Under the pieces are notes generated by a model. That model did not search any database. It was not told where the DNA came from and saw only the letters and a program-made list of their open reading frames with translations. Of a stretch of DNA of 64,000 nucleotides, positions 25,240-34,135 are shown in pieces; the stretch's first letter is position 1; the number at the start of each line of letters is the position of its first letter. Origin of the DNA: CAJMGO01 sp900557305 (GTDB lineage Bacteria > Bacillota_I > Bacilli_A > RF39 > UBA660); contig CAJMGO010000007.1 in NCBI GenBank assembly GCA_905212975.1, positions 1 to 64,000 on the forward strand. Direction: 5' to 3'. The position numbers were made by a program, and so were the translations under genes.

Positions 25240-25923
25240 ATGTTAAAAAAAATAATTAATTGGATATTAAGTGTATTTGATAATAATATTTATTTTGTTG
25301 GAGCTGTAGATAAGTTGCCACCACCACTTTCAAAAGAAGAAGAAACTCGCCTTGTACTGTTAAGTCAGGATGGAGATTTGATGGCTAGAAATAAACTAAT
25401 AGAACATAATTTACGACTTGTTGTATTTTTATCTAAAAAATATGAAAATACCGGCTTAGAATTAGAGGATTTAGTTAGTATAGGCACTCTTGGTCTTATT
25501 AAAGCTGTAAAGACATATAGACTTGATAAAAATATTAAATTAGCAACATATGCATCTAGGTGTATAGAAAATGAGATATTAATGGATTTAAGAAAAAATA
25601 AAAAAAGAAGAAGTGAAATAAGCTTGGAGGATAGTTTAAGTTATGACTCTGAAGGAAATGAATTAAGACTAGAAGATATTTTAGGTACTGAAGATGATAT
25701 TGTTACTAAAAATATTGAACAAGAACAAGAAAAAAAATTATTGATAAAAGAGATAAATGATTTGAATGAAAGAGATAGAAAAATAATGATAATGAGATAT
25801 GGTTTATTTAATACAAAAGAAGTTACACAAAAAGATGTAGCTGAAATGCTTGGAATAAGTCAATCTTATATTTCTAGAATAGAAAAAAAAGTTATAAAAA
25901 AACTAAAAGAGGTTATAAAATAA
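25240..25923 (+). CDS. sigE: Sporulation sigma factor SigE
   Basis: This early mother-cell sigma factor of sporulation has 227 aa with region 2 (LRLVVFLSKKYENTGLELED, KLATYASRCIENEILMDLRK), a short linker and region 4 (TQKDVAEMLGISQSYISRIE). After a short basic/hydrophobic leader (MLKKIINWILSVFDNN) comes YFVGAVDKLPPPLSKEEE, which aligns with the start of mature SigE, so the pro-sequence appears shorter (about 15-17 residues) than the 27 in Bacillus. The adjacent spoIIGA supports SigE over SigK. Confidence 0.92.
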   Translation: MLKKIINWILSVFDNNIYFVGAVDKLPPPLSKEEETRLVLLSQDGDLMARNKLIEHNLRLVVFLSKKYENTGLELEDLVSIGTLGLIKAVKTYRLDKNIKLATYASRCIENEILMDLRKNKKRRSEISLEDSLSYDSEGNELRLEDILGTEDDIVTKNIEQEQEKKLLIKEINDLNERDRKIMIMRYGLFNTKEVTQKDVAEMLGISQSYISRIEKKVIKKLKEVIK

Positions 25924-25943
25924 TCTTTTTTTCTTTTTTTGTA

Positions 25944-25972
25944 TTGAATTGAATTGAAAAAAATGTTATATT
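25944..25972 (+). promoter_or_regulatory. Promoter of the zinc-ribbon DUF6273-like gene
   Basis: TTGAAT at 25944-25949 and an extended -10 TGTTATATT (TATATT at 25967-25972), 17-base spacing. Confidence 0.6.
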
Positions 25973-26000
25973 ATTGATGAAAAATAGGAGGATTTGAAAT

Positions 26001-27083
26001 ATGAAATGTTTAAAATGTGGTATGGAAAACAAAGAAGAAAGCAAATTTTGTTTAAATTGCGGTAATAATTTGGAACAACAATCTCAACAACAAAATATGC
26101 AACAACCTGTACAACCACAACAAATGGTAAATCAACCAATGTATACTCAACCAGCATATAATCAACAACCTAAGAAAAGTAATAAAGGATTAATAATAGG
26201 ATTATCAGTAGGTGGTGGAGTTTTATTATTAATAATAATTGTTGTAGTGATTGTATTTAATTTTATTCATGGCACAAAGAAAGCTTTGGATAATATTGAA
26301 GTAGATGATAATATAACAATTAATGGTAATAATGATAAAAAAGATACTAAAAATGATACTAAAAATGATAAAAAAACATCTGCTTATTCTATAGGAGATC
26401 CAGTTACTTTAGTAGATGGAAGTAAATGGCATGTATTAGAATATGATGGTAAAGATAACATTACATTAATGCTAGATGAATTAGTAGTCGAAGAAACTGG
26501 ATACGGTAAAAGTGCAGCTGCTGAAGATCAAAAATATGAGAATTCTTTAGTAAAAGACTACTTAGAAAATACATATAAACCAAAACTTGAAAAATCACTA
26601 AAAGAAAATGGAGGAACAGTTAAAAATTTAACTGTAAGAACTTTAAAAGCTGAGGAATTTGTTGAAAAAAGTGGTGAAAGCTGGGGTGAAAAATGTTACT
26701 TTGATGTAACAGCTTTTGGATCCATACGATACTATATTGAAAATGGAAAATTTAAAGAATATTATGTATATGAGGGATCAAAAAAATTAACAGATCAGGA
26801 TAAATTTGTTTCAACACTTGCATTAACTGGAAATTTTTGGACAATGTCTAATATTGATGAAAGAACAAATGATGATTGTGAAGTAGCCTCAGAGAACCAT
26901 GGAGCATACTATATTAAAATTTCAAGTACTGAATATGATGGTAATTCATTTTGGTCTGATGCAAGATTATCAATAGATTGGGAAGCTTATTATACATCTA
27001 GTGGTGGTAAGGTTGGAAATAGTGGTACTTCTGCAGGTATTCGCCCTGTTATAGAAACGTCTATTAAAAATATTAAGAAATAA
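26001..27083 (+). CDS. Zinc-ribbon membrane protein with DUF6273-like extracellular domain
   Basis: The 360-aa protein has an N-terminal zinc ribbon (MKCLKCGMENKEESKFCLNC), a Gln/Pro-rich linker (about 28-58), one membrane helix (about 63-88) and a C-terminal domain with WHVLEYDGKDNITLMLDE, FWTMSN and the closing AGIRPVIETS, which resembles DUF6273 domains found in many gut Bacillota surface proteins. The topology places the zinc ribbon inside and the domain outside. Function is unknown. aggaggatt lies upstream and a strong terminator downstream. Confidence 0.75.
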   Translation: MKCLKCGMENKEESKFCLNCGNNLEQQSQQQNMQQPVQPQQMVNQPMYTQPAYNQQPKKSNKGLIIGLSVGGGVLLLIIIVVVIVFNFIHGTKKALDNIEVDDNITINGNNDKKDTKNDTKNDKKTSAYSIGDPVTLVDGSKWHVLEYDGKDNITLMLDELVVEETGYGKSAAAEDQKYENSLVKDYLENTYKPKLEKSLKENGGTVKNLTVRTLKAEEFVEKSGESWGEKCYFDVTAFGSIRYYIENGKFKEYYVYEGSKKLTDQDKFVSTLALTGNFWTMSNIDERTNDDCEVASENHGAYYIKISSTEYDGNSFWSDARLSIDWEAYYTSSGGKVGNSGTSAGIRPVIETSIKNIKK

Positions 27084-27108
27084 GTTATTTGAAAAAATAA
27101 CTTTTTTT
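27082..27108 (+). terminator. Terminator
   Basis: A 9-bp stem aagttattt / aaataactt with a GAAA loop, then T6, over the stop codon. Confidence 0.85.
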
Positions 27109-27154
27109 GTATATATAGAATAATTGTACACAATATATAATATATTTAAATGAA

Positions 27155-27228
27155 TTAGCACTTAACTATTGACAATGCCAAAATAATAGCATATAATTAT
27201 TTTAGCACTAGGAAATAGATAGTGCTAA
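27155..27228 (+). promoter_or_regulatory. Heat-shock promoter with CIRCE operator
   Basis: TTGACA (27169-27174) and TATAAT (27192-27197) are spaced 17 bases apart, a consensus vegetative promoter. Just downstream lies a perfect CIRCE element, ttagcacta-N9-tagtgctaa (27202-27228), the HrcA repressor site. A degraded second copy, ttagcactt-N9-caatgccaa (27155-27181), covers the -35 box; its left arm is good and its right arm matches 6 of 9. Confidence 0.95.
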
Positions 27229-27239
27229 AGAGGTGATTT

Positions 27240-28244
27240 ATGATCAACGAAAGACAAAGAGAAATTTTAAAACTTATTATTGAAGAATATATTAAAACAG
27301 CAAAACCTGTAAGTTCTAAAGCTTTAATGGATACTTTAAATTGTTCGAGTGCAACAATAAGAAGTGAAATGAATTATTTAGAAGAAATTGGCTTGCTTGA
27401 GAAAACTCATATTTCATCTGGAAGGGTTCCAAGTGAAGAAGGATACAGATATTATGTAAATAATATAATGGTTCCAAAAGAGTTAAATGGTGATGATATA
27501 TTAAAACTTCAAACTATTTTTAAAAATAATTCGTTAGTATTAAGTGATGCAATTGTAAAAAGTCTTGAGATTGTTTCACAACTAACTAATTGTACTCTTA
27601 TAGCATTAGGTGAGTCTTCAAAGCAAAACAAAGTTAGTAAAGTTGAAGTAATACCTGTAAATGAGAATAATGTTGTAGCAATTATAGTTACTGATAAGGG
27701 ACATGTTGAAAATAGAAATGTTTATATAGAAGAAAAAATTTCTCCGTTAGAAATAAAACAAACAGTAGATTTAATAAATAAATATGTTGTTGGTACTCCA
27801 CTTGATGAGGTTAATGCAAAGCTTGAATTTGAAGTTAAACCTGTAATTGGAGAAAATGTAAATTACCAAAGAAAATTATTTGATGCTTTTTGTAATTTTG
27901 TTAATGATGTCGCACATGATTCTAGTTATAAAGTAACTGGTGCTTCTAATATTTTGAAGCAGCCTGAATTTGATGATACAAGTAAAATAAGAGATATTTT
28001 AAGCAAATTTGAAGATAAAGAATTTATTAAAAGAATTAAAGCTGATAATAATGAGGTTAGTGTATATATAGGAAGTGAAACAGAATTTGATGATAATGTT
28101 TCGATTATAAAAACTAAATATTCTATTGATGGCGAAGAGGGAACTATTGCTTTAATAGGTCCTACAAGAATGGAATATGATAAAGTTACTACCTTACTTA
28201 ATTACATAAAAGAAGAAATAGAACATATTGATAATAAGCAATAG
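27240..28244 (+). CDS. hrcA: Heat-inducible transcription repressor HrcA
   Basis: HrcA binds CIRCE and represses the dnaK and groE operons. The 334-aa product has an N-terminal winged helix (RQREILKLIIEEYIKTAKPV, SSATIRSEMNYLEEIGLLEK) and the GAF-like HrcA domain to the C terminus (IGPTRMEYDKVTTLLNYI). It is first in the operon and autoregulated by the CIRCE element just upstream. aggtgattt precedes the ATG. Confidence 0.96.
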   Translation: MINERQREILKLIIEEYIKTAKPVSSKALMDTLNCSSATIRSEMNYLEEIGLLEKTHISSGRVPSEEGYRYYVNNIMVPKELNGDDILKLQTIFKNNSLVLSDAIVKSLEIVSQLTNCTLIALGESSKQNKVSKVEVIPVNENNVVAIIVTDKGHVENRNVYIEEKISPLEIKQTVDLINKYVVGTPLDEVNAKLEFEVKPVIGENVNYQRKLFDAFCNFVNDVAHDSSYKVTGASNILKQPEFDDTSKIRDILSKFEDKEFIKRIKADNNEVSVYIGSETEFDDNVSIIKTKYSIDGEEGTIALIGPTRMEYDKVTTLLNYIKEEIEHIDNKQ

Positions 28245-28253
28245 GAGGTAAAC

Positions 28254-28901
28254 ATGGAAGAAAAAGAAAAAAATTGTGCTTGTGAAAAAGATACATGTAA
28301 GTGTGAAAATGAATGCAAATGTGATGATAATTGCAATTGCAATAATACATGCAAGTGCGATGATGAATGTTGTAAAGAGAATTATGAACAACATGAATGT
28401 AATAATGGTTGCAGTATAAAAGACCATGAAAAAAAGAAAAAGAAACATGATAAACATGAAGATAAATTAAATGAAGCTTTTAATAAAATAAGTGAACTTG
28501 AAGATAAACTTTTAAGAGAAAAAGCTGAAAGTGCAAATTATAGAAAAAGAAAAGAAGAAGAGGTTGCAAAATTACTTAAGTACTCTAGTGAGGATATTGT
28601 TAAAGAAATTTTACCAATAGCTGATAATTTTGAAAGAGCACTTAGTATGAGTGAAAATCAAGATGATGAATTTTTTAAAGGATTTAAGATGATATATTGT
28701 AATCTTATTTCTGTATTAGAAAAGAATCAAGTAAAGGCAATAGATGGCAATAATAAACCATTTGATCCAACTTATCATGAAGCTGTTTTAACAGAACATA
28801 AAGATGGTGTTAAAGAGGGAATGGTTTTAGAAGTTATGCAAAAAGGTTATCTATTGAAAGATAAAGTTATTAGACCAGCAATGGTTAAGGTTAGTATTTA
28901 G
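28254..28901 (+). CDS. grpE: GrpE nucleotide exchange factor with Cys-rich N-terminal extension
   Basis: GrpE releases ADP from DnaK. The core (about residues 65-215) is normal: long coiled coil (LEDKLLREKAESANYRKRKE), EILPIADNFERALSM and the beta-domain FDPTYHEAVLTEHKDGVKEG. The first ~53 residues are very unusual: 14 Cys at 8, 10, 15, 17, 21, 23, 27, 29, 33, 35, 39, 40, 49 and 53, mostly CxC pairs every six residues, followed by a Lys/His-rich stretch (EKKKKKHDKHEDK). This looks like a metal-binding, metallothionein-like tail. The start follows aggaggtaaac and is 9 bases from hrcA; no internal ATG would remove the extension cleanly. Confidence 0.93.
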   Translation: MEEKEKNCACEKDTCKCENECKCDDNCNCNNTCKCDDECCKENYEQHECNNGCSIKDHEKKKKKHDKHEDKLNEAFNKISELEDKLLREKAESANYRKRKEEEVAKLLKYSSEDIVKEILPIADNFERALSMSENQDDEFFKGFKMIYCNLISVLEKNQVKAIDGNNKPFDPTYHEAVLTEHKDGVKEGMVLEVMQKGYLLKDKVIRPAMVKVSI

Positions 28902-28916
28902 AAAGGAAATGATAAA

Positions 28917-30743
28917 ATGAGTAAAACAATAGGTATAGATTTAGGTACAACTAATAGTTGTGTTGCTGTATTTGAGGGAGGTTCAACTACAGTTATAGCT
29001 AATCCAGAAGGAGAAAGAACGACTCCATCTGTAGTAGCTTTTAAAAATGGAGAAATGACAGTAGGTGCTAAGGCTAAAAGAGGTGCTTTAACAAATCCTG
29101 ATACAATTTCTTCAATTAAAAGATTAATGGGTACAAATAAAAAAGTAAAAGCTAATGGAAAGGAATATACTCCAGAAGAAGTATCTGCAATGATTTTAGG
29201 AGATTTAAAGAAAACTGCAGAAGCTTATCTTGGAGAAAAAGTTACAAAAGCAGTTATTACTGTTCCAGCATATTTTAATGATGCTCAAAGACAAGCAACT
29301 AAGAATGCTGGTAAAATTGCAGGATTAGAGGTTGAAAGAATTATTAATGAGCCTACTGCTGCAGCGCTTGCTTATGGTCTTGATAAACAAGATAAAACTG
29401 AACAAATCTTAGTATATGATCTAGGTGGTGGTACATTTGACGTATCAATTCTAGAAATTGGTGATGGTGTATTTGAAGTTAAATCTACAAGTGGTAATAA
29501 CCATTTAGGTGGAGATGATTTCGATAATAGATTAATGGATTATATCGTAGATCAAATCAAAAAAGAAGATGGAATTGATTTAAGAGACGATAAGATGGCT
29601 ATGCAAAGAATTAAAGAAACTGCAGAAAAAGCTAAGAAAGATTTAAGTGGAATGACTTCTACACAAATTTCACTTCCATTTATAGCTCAAAAAGATGGAG
29701 CTCCTGTTAACTTTGAAATGGATATTACAAGAGCTAAATTTGAAGAATTAATTGATGATTTACTAGAATCTACTCTAGAGCCAGTAAGAAAAGCTTTAAA
29801 GGATGCTAAATTAACTGCTAAAGATATTGATAAAGTATTATTAGTAGGTGGTTCTACTCGTATTCCAAAAGTTGTTGATATTGTTAAGAAAGAACTTGGT
29901 AAAGAGCCATCAAAAGGAGTAAACCCTGATGAAGTAGTTGCTATGGGTGCTGCTATTCAAGGTGGTGTATTAACTGGTGATGTTAATGATATAGTATTAC
30001 TTGATGTAACACCACTTTCACTTGGTATTGAAACACTTGGTGGAGTATGTACTGTATTAATTCCAAGAAATACAACAATTCCAACAAGTAAATCTCAAGT
30101 ATTCTCAACTGCAGCAGATAATCAACCAGCAGTAGATATTCATATCTTACAAGGTGAAAGACCAATGGCAGCTGATAATAAGACGCTTGGAAACTTCCAA
30201 TTAACTAATATTCCACCAGCTCCAAGAGGAATTCCACAAATTGAAGTTACATTTGATATAGATGCTAATGGTATTGTAAATGTTAAAGCAAAAGATTTAG
30301 GTACTAATAAGGAACAATCTATTACAATTACTGCTTCAACTAATTTATCAGATGACGAAATTGATCGTATGATGAAAGAAGCTGAAGCTAATAAAGAAGC
30401 TGATGAGAAGAGAAAAGAATCAGCTGAAGTTAAAAATGATGCTGAACAAATGATATTTGCTACTGAAAAATCATTAAAAGATTTAGGTGATAAAGTATCT
30501 AGTGAAGATAAAGAAAAAGCTGAAAACCAAATTAAAGAATTAAGAGAAGCTTTAAATGGTGATGATATTGAAGCTATTAAAACTAAAAAAGATGCTTTAA
30601 GTGAAACTGCTATGGCTTTTGCTACTAAGGTATATGAAGAGGCTGCTAAAGCTCAACAAGAAAATAATACTGAAACTGCATCTGAAGACAAAAAAGAAGA
30701 CAAAAAAGATGATGCAATAGATGCTGAATTTGAAGAAAAATAA
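28917..30743 (+). CDS. dnaK: Molecular chaperone DnaK (Hsp70)
   Basis: DnaK is an ATP-dependent chaperone, here 608 aa. Seen are the phosphate-1 motif GIDLGTTNSCVAV, VPAYFNDAQRQATKNAG, LVYDLGGGTFDVSIL and LLVGGSTRIPKV of the ATPase domain, the substrate-binding domain (DVTPLSLGIETLGG, LQGERPMAADNKTL) and an acidic C-terminal tail ending in DAIDAEFEEK. The length is typical of Gram-positive DnaK. It follows grpE by 15 bases within the HrcA-controlled operon. Confidence 0.98.
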   Translation: MSKTIGIDLGTTNSCVAVFEGGSTTVIANPEGERTTPSVVAFKNGEMTVGAKAKRGALTNPDTISSIKRLMGTNKKVKANGKEYTPEEVSAMILGDLKKTAEAYLGEKVTKAVITVPAYFNDAQRQATKNAGKIAGLEVERIINEPTAAALAYGLDKQDKTEQILVYDLGGGTFDVSILEIGDGVFEVKSTSGNNHLGGDDFDNRLMDYIVDQIKKEDGIDLRDDKMAMQRIKETAEKAKKDLSGMTSTQISLPFIAQKDGAPVNFEMDITRAKFEELIDDLLESTLEPVRKALKDAKLTAKDIDKVLLVGGSTRIPKVVDIVKKELGKEPSKGVNPDEVVAMGAAIQGGVLTGDVNDIVLLDVTPLSLGIETLGGVCTVLIPRNTTIPTSKSQVFSTAADNQPAVDIHILQGERPMAADNKTLGNFQLTNIPPAPRGIPQIEVTFDIDANGIVNVKAKDLGTNKEQSITITASTNLSDDEIDRMMKEAEANKEADEKRKESAEVKNDAEQMIFATEKSLKDLGDKVSSEDKEKAENQIKELREALNGDDIEAIKTKKDALSETAMAFATKVYEEAAKAQQENNTETASEDKKEDKKDDAIDAEFEEK

Positions 30744-30748
30744 TAATT

Positions 30749-30788
30749 AAGGTAGTGAAGTTCTAGTTTTCTAGAACTTTGCCTTTTA
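30749..30788 (+). terminator. Long hairpin between dnaK and pepF
   Basis: A 9-bp stem aagttctag / ctagaactt, loop tttt, is extended by aaggta / tgcctt around a 3-base bulge, then ttttat. It may be a partial terminator or an mRNA processing/stability element that lowers expression of pepF and dnaJ relative to dnaK. Confidence 0.55.
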
Positions 30789-30800
30789 TAAAGGAGAAAT

Positions 30801-32579
30801 ATGGAAAAGAATAAAATTGATAATAAATATAAGTGGGATTTAACTAAAATTATTAAAGATGATAATGAATTTGATAAAGTATATAATGAAGTTTTAGAAT
30901 TAGGTAAAAGTTTAAGTGAATATAAAGGCAAAATAGCTTTAAATAAAGATAATTTTAAATCATTTTTAGAACTAGATGAAAAATTAGATAGGTTATTTAC
31001 TAAACTTTATATATATGCTAATTTATATTGTGATTTAGATACTACAAATGAACATGGTAAAGTTTTAAAATTTAAAGTTGAAAAATTATCTGAAAAGGTA
31101 AATGATTATACTGTATTTGTTACTCCAGAATTATTAAGTAATGATATAGATGTATATTTTAAGTTTATTGAAGAGGATAAATCTTTAGAAAAATATAGAT
31201 TTGAAATAGAGCAAATATTTAGATATAAAAAACATACTTTATCTATTGAGGAAGAAAATATCATAAATCAATCAAGTAATGCTTTAGGTGTTGGTAGTGA
31301 AGTATTTTATAATTTAGATAATTCTGATATAAGACTTGGTAATATTATTTGTGATGGAAAAGAAGTAGAGCTTACTAATAGTAATTATATTAAATTTTTA
31401 AGTAATAAAGATAGAAATGTAAGAATACAAGCTTTTCAAAAATTATATGAATACTTTGCTAATCATAAAAATACATTAGCTGCTTGTTTAAAAGGTAATG
31501 TTAAAGAAAATTGGTATATAAGTAAGGTAAGAGGATATAAAAGTCCTTTAAGTCAAAGTTTATATGCTGATTCTATAGATGAAAGTGTATATACTAATTT
31601 AATTGATACTGTACATAAAAATTTAAATCTTATTTATGATTTTATGGAGGTAAGAAGAAAAGCTCTTAATTTAGATGAGTTACACATGTATGATATATTT
31701 GTAAATTTATCTGATGGTATTGATAAAGATATTCCATTTGAAGAAGGTAAGAAAATAGTGTTGGAAGCATTAAAACCTCTTGGAGACAAATATATTAATG
31801 ATTTAAGTCAAGCTTTTACTAATAATTGGATTGATGTATATCCTGCTCGTGGTAAAAAATCTGGAGCTTATCAATGGGGATGTTATGACACAACTCCATA
31901 CGTGCTTTTGAATTATGAGAATACTGTTGATGATGTAAGTACTATGGCTCATGAATTAGGTCATGCTATGCATTCTTATTATTCAAATGAAAATCAAGAT
32001 TATATTTATTCTAATTATCCTATTTTTCTAGCCGAAATTGCTTCTACTGTAAATGAAATATTATTAAATGAATATTTGTATAGAAATGCAACAAGTAGGG
32101 AAGACAAAATTACTTATTTAGTAGATTTTCTAGATAAGGTAAGAACGACTATTGTAAGGCAAACTATGTTTGCTGAATTTGAAAAAATAATACATGAAAA
32201 AGAAAATGAAGGAGTTCCTTTAACGTCAGAAAAATTATGTAATATTTATTATGATTTAAATAAACTATATTTTGGACCAAATGTTGTAAGCGACGAAGAA
32301 ATAAAATATGAATGGTCTAGAATACCTCATTTTTATACTTCATTTTATGTATATAAATACGCAACTGGATTATCTAGTGCTATAGCTTTAGCTTCAAATA
32401 TTTTAGATAATAAACCAAATGCTAAAGAAGCTTATTTAGAATTTTTATCTAGTGGTGGTAAAGACTATCCATTAAATATTTTAAAAAAAGCTGGAGTAGA
32501 TATGACTAATCCAGAATCTATACAAATATCATTTGATTTGTTTAGTAAAAAGTTAGAAGAATTGAAAACTTTATTATAA
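30801..32579 (+). CDS. pepF: Oligoendopeptidase F (M3 family)
   Basis: PepF is a cytoplasmic zinc oligopeptidase that degrades short peptides. The 592-aa protein shows the helical N-terminal half, the M3 active site MAHELGHAMHSYYSNENQ (HExxH) with the third ligand in PIFLAEIASTVNE, and the C-terminal segment PHFYTSFYVYKYATG. Length is standard. Its position between dnaK and dnaJ is unusual and could place it under heat-shock control through the CIRCE promoter. Start supported by aaaggagaa. Confidence 0.93.
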   Translation: MEKNKIDNKYKWDLTKIIKDDNEFDKVYNEVLELGKSLSEYKGKIALNKDNFKSFLELDEKLDRLFTKLYIYANLYCDLDTTNEHGKVLKFKVEKLSEKVNDYTVFVTPELLSNDIDVYFKFIEEDKSLEKYRFEIEQIFRYKKHTLSIEEENIINQSSNALGVGSEVFYNLDNSDIRLGNIICDGKEVELTNSNYIKFLSNKDRNVRIQAFQKLYEYFANHKNTLAACLKGNVKENWYISKVRGYKSPLSQSLYADSIDESVYTNLIDTVHKNLNLIYDFMEVRRKALNLDELHMYDIFVNLSDGIDKDIPFEEGKKIVLEALKPLGDKYINDLSQAFTNNWIDVYPARGKKSGAYQWGCYDTTPYVLLNYENTVDDVSTMAHELGHAMHSYYSNENQDYIYSNYPIFLAEIASTVNEILLNEYLYRNATSREDKITYLVDFLDKVRTTIVRQTMFAEFEKIIHEKENEGVPLTSEKLCNIYYDLNKLYFGPNVVSDEEIKYEWSRIPHFYTSFYVYKYATGLSSAIALASNILDNKPNAKEAYLEFLSSGGKDYPLNILKKAGVDMTNPESIQISFDLFSKKLEELKTLL

Positions 32580-32598
32580 GAAGTAAAGGAGTATATTT

Positions 32599-33714
32599 AT
32601 GGAAAAAAGAGATTATTATGAGGTCTTAGGCGTTGCTAAAACAGCAAGTCAAGATGAAATAAAATCAGCATTTAGAAAATTAGCAAAAAAATATCACCCT
32701 GATGTTTCAAAGGAACCAAATGCTGCTGAAAAATTTAAAGAAGCACAAGAAGCATATGCAGTATTATCTGACGAAGATAAGAGAAAACAATATGATCAAT
32801 ATGGTCATGCTGCTTTTGATCAAATGAATGGAGCTCAAGGCGGTTATGATTTTTCTGGATTTGATTTTTCAGATATCTTTGATGATTTATTTGGTGGTGG
32901 ATTTGGATTTTCTGGTTTTGGAGGTGGATCTAGATCAACAAGATCTAATTCCAGACAAAAAGGAAATGATTCTCTATTACATATGAATTTGACATTTGAA
33001 GAAGCTGTATTTGGATGTAAAAAAACAATTAATGTTGACATTGATGAAAAATGTGATGCTTGTGATGGATTAGGTGGACATGGAAAAAGTACATGTAAAA
33101 CATGTCATGGAAGTGGCACTGTATCAAGACAACAATCAACTTTATTTGGTACATTTATGACAAAAACAACTTGTCCTGATTGTAAAGGTACTGGTTATAC
33201 ATTTGATACAAAATGTAGTAAATGTTCTGGTAAAGGAAGAAAAAGAGTTAATAAAAATCTTGATGTAAAAATACCTGCTGGTATAGATACTGGAAATAGA
33301 TTAAGACTTGCAGGAAAAGGAGAAGCTGGTGTTAATGGTGGACCTAATGGTGATATTTATATTGAATTTAATGTAAAAGATCATCCTATTTACAAAAGAG
33401 ATGATAAAGATATTTATTTAACTTTACCAATAACTATAACAGATGCAGTGTTGGGTGCTAAAAGAGATGTACCAACACTTGATGGTAGTGTTAAGTTATC
33501 TATTCCAGAAGGATGCAAAACAGGAGATAAATTAAGAATAAAAGGAAAAGGTATTGAAGATGTCCAAGGTGGTAGACGTGGAGATATGTATGTTGTCCTT
33601 GAAATACAAGTACCAAAAAAATTATCTCGTGATCAAAAGAAATTGTTTGATGAATTATCTAAAACAGATTTAGAAGATTCAAGAGAATTTAAAAAAATTA
33701 AAGAGTATTTATAA
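32599..33714 (+). CDS. dnaJ: Molecular chaperone DnaJ
   Basis: DnaJ is the DnaK co-chaperone, here 371 aa. It has the J domain (DYYEVLGVAKTASQDEIKSA, with YHPDVSKE supplying HPD), a Gly/Phe-rich region (about residues 75-115), the cysteine-rich zinc domain with four CxxCxGxG-type repeats (CDACDGLGG, CKTCHGSG, CPDCKGTG, CSKCSGKG) and two substrate-binding beta domains. It is the last gene of the heat-shock operon, 20 bases after pepF. Confidence 0.97.
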   Translation: MEKRDYYEVLGVAKTASQDEIKSAFRKLAKKYHPDVSKEPNAAEKFKEAQEAYAVLSDEDKRKQYDQYGHAAFDQMNGAQGGYDFSGFDFSDIFDDLFGGGFGFSGFGGGSRSTRSNSRQKGNDSLLHMNLTFEEAVFGCKKTINVDIDEKCDACDGLGGHGKSTCKTCHGSGTVSRQQSTLFGTFMTKTTCPDCKGTGYTFDTKCSKCSGKGRKRVNKNLDVKIPAGIDTGNRLRLAGKGEAGVNGGPNGDIYIEFNVKDHPIYKRDDKDIYLTLPITITDAVLGAKRDVPTLDGSVKLSIPEGCKTGDKLRIKGKGIEDVQGGRRGDMYVVLEIQVPKKLSRDQKKLFDELSKTDLEDSREFKKIKEYL

Positions 33715-33867
33715 TATTCTTTTTTTGTTATATTTAATAATATAGAATTTAATAATTTGTATAATGAATTATTATTTTTTGATATTTTTTTGATGTATAT
33801 TTAAATTATTTGTCATTTGTTTAATTATTTTAATTGTGATATTCTTTCTAAGAAGGGAGATGAGTGT

Positions 33868-34041
33868 ATGTCAAAAATATTATATGGAACACAATTAGAA
33901 AAATTTAAAGAAAGGTTTTTTAGAGGTGAAAATGATATTTTCAGCATTATATTATCAATAGATTCCAATATAGTACATTGTTATATTAATGGAGAAAGGA
34001 AAATTGATTTTGATATAAAAGAAGTAGAATCATATTTATAA
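33868..34041 (+). CDS. Hypothetical protein, 57 aa
   Basis: A small unrecognised protein (MSKILYGTQLEKFKERFFRG...). agaagggagatg lies correctly upstream of ATG 33868; the longer frame from 33817 lacks such a signal. A terminator follows directly, so it is a self-contained unit. Confidence 0.6.
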   Translation: MSKILYGTQLEKFKERFFRGENDIFSIILSIDSNIVHCYINGERKIDFDIKEVESYL

Positions 34042-34049
34042 TTTATTTT

Positions 34050-34078
34050 AAAGGTATATATAATTATATACCTTTTTT
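34050..34078 (+). terminator. Terminator
   Basis: aaaggtatata / tatataccttt inverted repeat with a short central loop, then T6. Confidence 0.85.
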
Positions 34079-34135
34079 GATTGATAAAAATTTATTAATG
34101 TGGTATTATTCTATTGTTAGAAAAGAAGTGATATT

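Noticed and set aside
25240..25923. SigK rather than SigE
   Set aside because: The adjacent SpoIIGA gene and the PPPLSKEEE start fit SigE; SigK is normally linked to SpoIVFB-type processing elsewhere.
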